Part shown: positions 7,344 through 11,739 of the stretch, in pieces
Position numbering within the stretch: the first letter of the stretch is position 1
How the letters are laid out: each line of letters opens with the position of its first letter
Assembly (NCBI GenBank): GCA_947311175.1
Contig: CAMZKK010000150.1
Location: 1 to 11,739 of the forward strand
DNA length: 11,739 nt
Source: an uncultured Planctomycetota bacterium
GTDB taxonomy: Bacteria; Planctomycetota; SZUA-567; JAFGNG01
Reading direction: 5' to 3'
The notes under the pieces: generated by a model
Told to the model about the DNA's origin: nothing
Database searches by the model: none
The model's input: the letters and a program-made list of their open reading frames with translations, nothing else
Made by a program: the position numbers and the translations under genes

Positions 7344-7873
7344 GCAATAATCCTTGGAGATTTTGGACTATCGGTACTCGATACCGATTGAAACAAAGGC
7401 CAATTAACATTTGCCCATTCTGAATCACTATAAATCAAAGAAGACATACTAAAAACAGATTTAAATTTATAGGGAGAAATAAGGCTATAGAAAATTTCTT
7501 CAGGCATCTTCCATTTAGGGTCAACAATTCTACTTATGCCAATACTTGACGTAACTGCTTTATCGCCTCTAACCACCTCAATGAATTCTCCGGATTTATC
7601 CACAAATCCAATGCTTGACTCATACTCGTTACCTGGCTCAACCGGAACATACCAATTCTTTGAATTCAAATCTATCGCAATATCATGGTTGGTAGCATTT
7701 TTTAGACTAAATAATCTCAATACCCATTGATTACCAACAGGGTCAACCCCGTGCTTAATTTCTTCTTCTTTTGCAAAGGAGTCATCTATATCCCAATAAA
7801 CAAATAACCATGACGGGTCTCTAGTCATAATATGTAAATAGTTCTCTTCATCTTCAATATCTAAATATTTCAT
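7340..7873 (-). CDS. DUF4912 domain protein of the glycogen operon
   Basis: This 177-residue soluble protein contains TRDPSWLFVYWDID at residues 18-31, the characteristic (D)P.WLFVYW signature that opens DUF4912. An alternating beta pattern follows (NQWVLRLFSL, NWYVPVEPGNEYESSIGFVD), resembling a small beta-sandwich. No reaction is known for the family. Residues about 125-177 lie beyond the domain and are low in recognisable motifs. It starts at ATG 7871-7873 with a strong GGAGGA (7877-7882) and overlaps the natural stop of glgA by ATGA. Its own stop overlaps the branching-enzyme ATG in the same way, so it is translationally coupled on both sides. A role in glucan binding or in bridging the synthase and branching enzyme is inference from position only. 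Confidence 0.85.
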   Translation of the reverse strand: MKYLDIEDEENYLHIMTRDPSWLFVYWDIDDSFAKEEEIKHGVDPVGNQWVLRLFSLKNATNHDIAIDLNSKNWYVPVEPGNEYESSIGFVDKSGEFIEVVRGDKAVTSSIGISRIVDPKWKMPEEIFYSLISPYKFKSVFSMSSLIYSDSEWANVNWPLFQSVSSTDSPKSPRIIA

Positions 7874-9341
7874 GCTTCCTCCAATATTCTGTTATAAAGC
7901 CTTTTGTATTCTTTAGCGGTATTCATAAATGACCAATTCTTATCCATACCGCATTTCATAATTTTCTGCCAACCTTCAGTATCTTCATACTGAGCTATCG
8001 CACGTTTAATTTCATCAAAAGGGCTGCAGGATTATCTTCAAGAAATACAAATCCGGTTGCATCTTCATTTATTATATTTTCCAAAGAAAAATCAATCACC
8101 GTATCTGATAATCCTCCTACAGAATGAACAATAGGAACCGTTCCGTATCGCATTGCAATCAACTGATTGTAGCCACAAGGCTCAAACAGACTCGGCATCA
8201 GCAACATATCACTACCGGCAATTATTCTATGGTACAAGCGATCATCAAATCCTTTGCAGAAGCTAATCTTGCTAGGATAAACATCCTCAATTTTTTCAAA
8301 TCTTTCAACAGTATGGCTATCGCCAACCCCCAAAACAATCAATTGTATGGGTTCTTGCATCAACTCTTCAAGGCAATCCTCTAAGATGCCAATCCCCTTA
8401 TGTTCGGTAAGGTCGCCCACCATCGCAATCAATGGCAGTCCGGCATCGCCTTCTAATTTAAATTCGTACTGAAGAGCGCCCTTACATTTTCTTTTCCCTG
8501 ACATGTCTTTAATATCATAATTTGCCTTTATGCACTTGTCGTTAGCTGGATTCCAGAGATTACTATCCATTCCATTTACGATACCATATAAATCTGCTCG
8601 ACGAGATTTAAGGACTCCATCTAGCCCACAGCCATATTCCGGATACTGAATCTCTCTGCTATATGTTTTACTGACGGTAGAGATGGCATCGGCAAAAACG
8701 ATTCCACCCTTTAAAAAATTTATTTTCCCATAAAATTCAAGCCCCTGCCAACAAAATAAAGACCAGTCAAGCGAGGTTAACGGCCAATCCCAGTGCCAAA
8801 ACACCCCTTGATAGGCAAGATTATGGATTGTCAACAACGTGCGAATATTTTCAAAGCATGGGTCATTTGCATACAAGGTAGATATATATACCGGAACCAA
8901 AGATGTCTGCCAGTCATGACAATGAATTAAGTCAGGGGCAATTTCGATAGCTTTAATAGATTCAAGAACCGCCCTGCTAAAAAAGACAAATCTTTCGCAA
9001 TTATCTGCATAGTCACCATTTTCATCGCCATACAAAAATGGACGATCAAAATATTCATTATTTTCAATAAAATAAACTTCACAACCTGAACCACAACAGC
9101 CAGGTAAACTCCCCCTCCAGATTGATGCCGAAACATCGTTTTTTCCCATATCAACACAAATTATTTTTTCTAATTTTTCAAAGTTATAATCTTGAGGTGA
9201 AATATGGCGATAAAGTGGCATAATAACACTTATCTCAACGCCACAACAACCAAGCGAACCAGCCAACATGCTAATCATATCGGCAAGTCCTCCGGTTTTA
9301 GCAAAAGGACTTGATTCAGACGTAGCCAAAACTACCTTCAT
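7870..9341 (-). pseudogene. glgA: Glycogen synthase (GT5), C-terminal frameshift
   Basis: GlgA transfers glucose from ADP-glucose (some bacteria use UDP-glucose) to the non-reducing end of alpha-1,4-glucan. Seen: SSPFAKTGGLADM at 10-22 with the nucleotide-sugar-binding Lys15; HDWQTSLVPVY near 142; TIHNLAYQG near 171; YGIVNGMDSNLWNP near 252; SLFEPCGYNQL near 384 with the conserved Glu387; YGTVPIVHSVGGLSDTV near 399. The 0 frame stops at 7995-7997 after 448 residues, ending in the non-homologous LLMKLNVR. One frame over, beginning at 8016, the sequence reads DEIKRAIAQY, then NWSFMNTAKEYKRLYNRIL, the normal GlgA tail, and ends at TGA 7870-7872, which overlaps the DUF4912 start. One extra T in the T4 run (8017-8020) would restore 490 residues, the normal length. 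The ATG has GGAG 7 nt upstream. The motif usually read SRLT.QKG is GDLTEHKG here, with Asp310 in place of the conserved Arg. Confidence 0.92.
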
Positions 9342-9372
9342 TTTTTAACTCCACGGAAAGTTTTAAAATAAA

Positions 9373-9400
9373 ATTTTAATCTAATTTCAGAACTTGTCAA
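9373..9400 (-). promoter_or_regulatory. glgA: Promoter of the glycogen operon
   Basis: A perfect TTGACA (9395-9400) and TAAAAT (9373-9378, five of six) are spaced 16 nt on the minus strand. The start site would lie about 25 nt before the glgA ATG, leaving room for the GGAG at 9349-9352. Confidence 0.65.
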
Positions 9401-9451
9401 TACAATAACTATTAACCTAAATTCCGCAGTTTAAATTTAAAAACAAGTTCT
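9389..9451. repeat. 9-bp inverted repeat overlapping the glgA -35 box
   Basis: AGAACTTGT (9389-9397) and its exact complement ACAAGTTCT (9443-9451) are separated by 45 bp. The inner arm overlaps the -35 element of glgA, and the interval contains copy B of the dispersed element. It may be a pair of operator half-sites or chance. Confidence 0.35.
9411..9427 (+). repeat. Dispersed palindromic element, copy B
   Basis: ATTAACCTAAATTCCGC matches the common arm. It continues AGTT as in copy D, and then a degenerate AAATTTA second arm may remain (9433-9439). Confidence 0.6.
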
Positions 9452-9501
9452 ATTTTCTGATTTGAAAAGGTGAAAATGAAAAACAAGAGAAGATACATAG
9501 G

Positions 9502-9541
9502 GTTTAATTAAATTTCGCAACGACTATGAATTTAGGATTAA
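9502..9541 (+). repeat. Dispersed palindromic element, copy C (both arms)
   Basis: The left arm TTTAATTAAATTTCGC lacks the CC of the consensus. The right arm GAATTTAGGATTA matches copy D. The right side continues AGCGGCGAAAATT, which can also pair with AATTTCGC of the left arm, so alternative folds exist. Confidence 0.6.
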
Positions 9542-9592
9542 GCGGCGAAAATTAAAAATATCATTTTTTATTATAAAAAAATTAATTTCTTC

Positions 9593-9621
9593 TTGACGGA
9601 AGCAATCAAAATGAATATATT
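9593..9621 (+). promoter_or_regulatory. Promoter of tRNA-Asp
   Basis: TTGACG (9593-9598) and TATATT (9616-9621) are separated by exactly 17 nt, 37 nt upstream of the tRNA 5' end. Each differs from consensus at one position. Confidence 0.8.
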
Positions 9622-9658
9622 CTCATCCTCATAAGTTAAGTATTTACTTATGAACACT

Positions 9659-9735
9659 GGAGCTGTAGCTCAATTGGTTAGAGTACCGGCCTGTCGAGCC
9701 GGGGGTTGCGGGTTCGAGTCCCGTCAGCTCCGCCA
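9659..9735 (+). tRNA. tRNA-Asp(GTC)
   Basis: The cloverleaf has acceptor GGAGCTG/CAGCTCC, D arm GCTC...GAGT, anticodon stem CCGGC/GCCGG with loop CTGTCGA (anticodon GTC at 9693-9695), T arm GCGGG-TTCGAGT-CCCGT, discriminator G and encoded CCA at 9733-9735. It reads GAC and GAT codons. It is a single-gene transcript with its own promoter and terminator. Confidence 0.98.
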
Positions 9736-9742
9736 GTAAATC

Positions 9743-9777
9743 AAAAAACCAACTTCTTCTTGAAGTTGGTTTTTTTT
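9743..9777 (+). terminator. Rho-independent terminator of tRNA-Asp
   Basis: CCAACTTC (9749-9756) and GAAGTTGG (9762-9769) form a perfect 8-bp stem with loop TTCTT. It is preceded by A6 and followed by T8, so the stem can extend and the U tail is strong. Confidence 0.93.
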
Positions 9778-9792
9778 ATAAATAACAATATA

Positions 9793-9815
9793 AAACATAA
9801 AAAGGTTTTATGTTT
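9793..9815 (-). terminator. AT-rich hairpin after the receiver-domain gene
   Basis: AAACATAAAA (9793-9802) and TTTTATGTTT (9806-9815) form a 10-bp perfect stem with a 3-nt loop, 8 nt beyond the stop of the receiver gene. The following minus-strand sequence is T-rich but interrupted, and the stem has few G-C pairs, so terminator activity is uncertain. Confidence 0.45.
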
Positions 9816-9823
9816 CCACTTTT

Positions 9824-10192
9824 TTACACTACCGGTTGAGGGTTTATAATATCATCAACCAGTATCTTCACCGACTTTAAATCAATTGGCTTACTTAGAG
9901 TGTCAAAAAAACAACCACATTCATGAATGCTATTATTTGGAGAATCAACAAGGGCAACGATTGGAATATCTATCCCTGATGACTTTAACTCTTGAGCAAG
10001 TTCGACCCCGCCTTTTCCAGGCATATCCGTATCTGTAATAATCATTTTTAGCCCGATAAATTTATCAACTTTATACATCGCCTCATACGCAGAGGAGGCT
10101 ATCTCGCACTTAATCCCCCATAATTCAAAAACAGCATAAAACATATCTCTAGTGGCGGGATCATCATCTACAAACAAAACAGTGGCAGACAC
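9824..10192 (-). CDS. Receiver-only (CheY-like) response regulator
   Basis: A 122-residue single receiver domain with no output domain, so it probably works by protein-protein contact in a phosphorelay or motility circuit. Seen: the acidic pocket VDDD at residues 8-11, the phospho-acceptor Asp54 in MIITDTDMPGKGG, and Lys101 in LSKP. The switch Thr/Ser expected in IVAL(T/S) at position 82 is Val, which is unusual. The start is GTG at 10190-10192, chosen because AAGGAG (10200-10205) lies 7 nt upstream and the conserved fold starts immediately. The frame stays open upstream for 99 codons, but that stretch has no receiver homology and contains a palindromic repeat. No histidine kinase lies next to it; the neighbours are tRNA-Asp (convergent) and dnaA (divergent). 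The partner cannot be named from this window; the pilus genes are about 6 kb away. Confidence 0.88.
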   Translation of the reverse strand: MSATVLFVDDDPATRDMFYAVFELWGIKCEIASSAYEAMYKVDKFIGLKMIITDTDMPGKGGVELAQELKSSGIDIPIVALVDSPNNSIHECGCFFDTLSKPIDLKSVKILVDDIINPQPVV

Positions 10193-10244
10193 AAGCAAAC
10201 TCCTTAAAAAAACAAATTCTCCCCCAAGAATATTATTTAATAAC

Positions 10245-10273
10245 AATATACAAATATTAACCAGAAGATGCAA
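10245..10273 (-). promoter_or_regulatory. Candidate promoter of the receiver-domain gene
   Basis: TTGCAT (10268-10273) and TATATT (10245-10250) are separated by 17 nt on the minus strand, about 50 nt before the GTG start. The -10 is good and the -35 poor. Confidence 0.4.
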
Positions 10274-10353
10274 CAAATCATCACAGGGATACAAAAATAT
10301 TAATAAAGACACAGTCTTTATAGCTAAAACAAACGATATTTCATTCCAACTAT

Positions 10354-10390
10354 AATCCTGAATTTCGCAGTTGATGAGAAATTTAGGATT
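10354..10390 (+). repeat. Dispersed palindromic element, copy D (most complete)
   Basis: AATCCTGAATTTC (10354-10366) pairs with GAAATTTAGGATT (10378-10390) over 13 bp with one G-T pair, around the loop GCAGTTGATGA. This is the most complete of the four copies and defines the element as a small hairpin of about 37 bp. Confidence 0.7.
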
Positions 10391-10650
10391 ACACAAATGG
10401 ATTTGACGGTAAGGACAAATAAAAAAAAGAACGACATACGAAGTAGCTCTGTCTGCCATTATCCTCAACTGACTGCCAACTTTTATCAACGATATTTATT
10501 TATTCTTGGTATAAAGAAAATCTAAAAAGCCCTAACTGTTGATATAATATAGCATTTAAAATATCAATAAAAATAGCTCAACTAATAGTCGGATATCCAC
10601 CCTAAAGGAATATTGAAAAAAAACCAATCTCACTTAATATTCTAAAAATA

Positions 10651-10699
10651 ACGCCATGCCAAAGCCCAAACTATTGGGAGAGAATAGCATATCTGGCGT
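10651..10699 (+). repeat. Nested inverted repeat upstream of dnaA
   Basis: ACGCCA (10651-10656) pairs with TGGCGT (10694-10699), TGC (10657-10659) with GCA (10687-10689), and CCCAA (10665-10669) with TTGGG (10674-10678). The pairs nest into one stem with internal loops. It is richer in G+C than its surroundings and ends 62 nt before the dnaA start, so it may be a structured leader or a protein-binding site. Confidence 0.4.
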
Positions 10700-10729
10700 G
10701 TAAACTAAAATATTAATTTAACCATAAAC

Positions 10730-10738
10730 TGTGATACT
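10730..10738 (+). promoter_or_regulatory. dnaA: Candidate extended -10 promoter of dnaA
   Basis: TGTGATACT fits an extended -10 (TG, one base, GATACT) with no clear -35. It would give a leader of only about 15-20 nt carrying the GAGGG ribosome binding site. Confidence 0.35.
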
Positions 10739-10760
10739 GCATATCGCAAGAGGGATTGTT

Positions 10761-11739
10761 TTGCCGAAAGAGTTACTTACTACTGCTAATTCTATTGCCG
10801 AAGTACTAAAAAGTACTTTGCCGGAATCAACCTATAACATGTGGTTTAAAAATATTAAAATAGAAGAGACAACTCCCCAAAATATAACCATTTATGTATC
10901 AAACCAGTTCACAAAGGAATGGTTTAATAAAAGGTTTTCAAAAACAATCATTTCTGCCACAAAAAAAATTATTGGAGATGAATGCACGGTCACCATAAAA
11001 ATAGCAGAAAAAGGCAATTTACCCAAGAAACAAAGAAAGAACAACCATAGCCAAGACCTGTCTTGCAAGCCAGATGCATTCAAATCATACAAGAGCGAAA
11101 AAAATAGTTTTGTAAACTATAATCTTACATTTTCAAACTTCATTGTTGGCGATTGCAACAAAATCCCTTACGAATCATCGAAGCTAGTAACAGAATCACC
11201 AGATATTTTTAATCCACTCACCATTTATGGGAAAAGTGGCACGGGAAAAACCCACCTCCTACATGCAATTTGTAATAGTTTCAAAGAAACCAACCCAAAT
11301 GCAAGAGTAGTCTGCCTATCCGCAGAGCAATTTACAAACGAATACATGATGTCTGTTGCCAGCAAAAACAAACCTGTTTTTGTAAACAAGGTCAGAAAGG
11401 CCAATATTCTCGTTATTGACGACATAACATATTTTGCTGCTGGCAATAAAGATGCAACTCAAGAAGAGTTAATTCACACCATCGATCATCTAATAAACTC
11501 CGGAAAGCAAATTGTGCTATCATCAAGCTTAGAGATCAAAAAGATTGAAGGACTTAAAGACAGACTAGCAAAAAGAATAACATCTGGACTATCTCTACCA
11601 CTAGAAAAACTTGATAAAGCAACTACCGAAAGAGTTATTGAGGAAAAAGCTCAAAAAAGAAATATCATCATTAACGAAAATATCAAAAGATTTATCTGTG
11701 AGCACCATGCCGGATGCGTTAGAGAGGTAGAAGGAGCAA
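10761..11739 (+). CDS. dnaA: Chromosomal replication initiator DnaA (partial, C-terminus off the right edge)
   Basis: The 326 visible residues cover domains I-III; the DNA-binding domain IV lies beyond the window. Domain I is about residues 1-80 (ANSIAEVL...STYNMWFKNIKI). A Lys/Asn-rich linker follows to about 115. The AAA+ ATPase opens with LTFSNFIVGDCNKI, close to the family's YTFDNFVVG.SN. Walker A is GKSGTGKTH at 157-165, Walker B ILVIDD at 216-221, the arginine motif GLKDRLAKRI has Arg268 and Arg272, and sensor II is VREVEGA with Arg321. It binds ATP and opens the replication origin. The start is TTG at 10761-10763, with GAGGG (10750-10754) 6 nt upstream and no in-frame ATG before domain I. 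Divergent points: Walker A is GKSGTGKT rather than GGVGLGKT, the usual TSD of sensor I is SSS, and the usual Asn of NVRELEGA is Cys. It could be a DnaA paralogue rather than the sole initiator. Confidence 0.88.
   Translation, partial: MPKELLTTANSIAEVLKSTLPESTYNMWFKNIKIEETTPQNITIYVSNQFTKEWFNKRFSKTIISATKKIIGDECTVTIKIAEKGNLPKKQRKNNHSQDLSCKPDAFKSYKSEKNSFVNYNLTFSNFIVGDCNKIPYESSKLVTESPDIFNPLTIYGKSGTGKTHLLHAICNSFKETNPNARVVCLSAEQFTNEYMMSVASKNKPVFVNKVRKANILVIDDITYFAAGNKDATQEELIHTIDHLINSGKQIVLSSSLEIKKIEGLKDRLAKRITSGLSLPLEKLDKATTERVIEEKAQKRNIIINENIKRFICEHHAGCVREVEGA

Larger units (their letters stand above)
9342..9658. other. 317-bp intergenic region between glgA and tRNA-Asp
   Basis: This AT-rich spacer between divergent transcripts holds the glgA promoter, a 9-bp inverted repeat with arms 45 bp apart, copies B and C of the dispersed element, and the tRNA-Asp promoter. 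I see no credible protein-coding gene in it. Confidence 0.8.
10193..10760. other. 568-bp AT-rich region between the receiver gene and dnaA
   Basis: This divergent spacer contains a candidate promoter for the receiver gene, copy D of the dispersed palindrome, a nested inverted repeat at 10651-10699 and a candidate dnaA promoter. A perfect plus-strand TATAAT at 10543-10548 lacks a good -35. I looked for DnaA boxes (TTATNCACA or its complement) and saw none that match well, so an origin here is not supported by boxes, although the position beside dnaA would allow one. Confidence 0.6.

Noticed and set aside
8014..8022. Programmed -1 frameshift in glgA
   Set aside because: The site CCCTTTTG does not fit a slippery heptamer in the 0 frame and no strong downstream structure is evident; a simple one-base indel is more economical.
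9476..9511. An 11-codon plus-strand reading frame after AAAAGG
   Set aside because: Too short to support, overlaps repeat copy C, and precedes no coding gene (only tRNA-Asp follows).
10193..10489. A 99-codon upstream extension of the receiver-domain gene starting at ATG 10489
   Set aside because: It has no receiver homology, contains the palindromic repeat copy D, and the GTG at 10190-10192 has a well-placed AAGGAG.
10193..10760. Replication origin with DnaA boxes
   Set aside because: Only poor partial matches to TTATNCACA were found, so location beside dnaA is the only support.
1..11739. CRISPR array, insertion sequence or prophage
   Set aside because: No regularly spaced repeats, transposase, integrase or phage structural genes were seen; the dispersed palindrome copies are irregular and unaccompanied by a transposase.

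Overview
The window is an AT-rich bacterial chromosome segment, about one third G+C by eye. It carries type IV pilus inner-membrane genes, a short glycogen-synthesis operon, three tRNA genes, a lone response-regulator receiver domain and the start of dnaA. The pilus machinery and exported proteins point to a double-membrane (Gram-negative type) bacterium. The pilus block (PilM with attached PilN, then two single-pass periplasmic proteins) resembles the arrangement in the Planctomycetes-Verrucomicrobia-Lentisphaerae group, for example the Akkermansia Amuc_1098-1102 locus. The GlgA / DUF4912 / GH57 operon is of a kind seen in anaerobic and candidate-phylum bacteria. I cannot place the organism more exactly from sequence alone.

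Layout. 1-4036 (minus): pilM-pilN fusion, then a PilO-like gene, then a third membrane-anchored gene that runs off the left edge. All three have good ribosome binding sites and short gaps, so they are probably one transcript. 4296-5198 (minus): an exported DUF3108 protein, with a promoter and a 14-bp perfect palindrome at its probable transcription start. 5358-5547 (minus): tRNA-Gln(TTG) and tRNA-Arg(TCT) between a consensus promoter and a rho-independent terminator. 5742-9341 (minus): glgA, a DUF4912 gene and a GH57 glycogen branching enzyme. 9659-9777 (plus): tRNA-Asp(GTC) with its own promoter and terminator. 9824-10192 (minus): a 122-residue receiver-only protein with a GTG start. 10193-10760: AT-rich spacer. 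10761 onward (plus): a divergent dnaA starting at TTG and cut by the right edge.

How the genes work together. GlgA would extend alpha-1,4-glucan from a nucleotide sugar and the GH57 enzyme would add alpha-1,6 branches, with the DUF4912 protein as an accessory of unknown role. All three junctions are ATGA overlaps once lesions are corrected. However, the branching enzyme has an in-frame TAA between its nucleophile and its acid/base residue, and glgA has a single-base frameshift 48 codons before its natural end. Every other gene in the window is intact. Either the glycogen pathway is decaying, or there are two sequencing errors, or something recodes the reading.

Other items worth attention are a dispersed palindromic element with the arm TTAAYCCTAAATTYCGC (four intergenic copies), the physical PilM-PilN fusion, very basic C-terminal tails on two periplasmic pilus proteins, and a nested inverted repeat upstream of dnaA. 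I found no CRISPR array, insertion sequence or phage gene.
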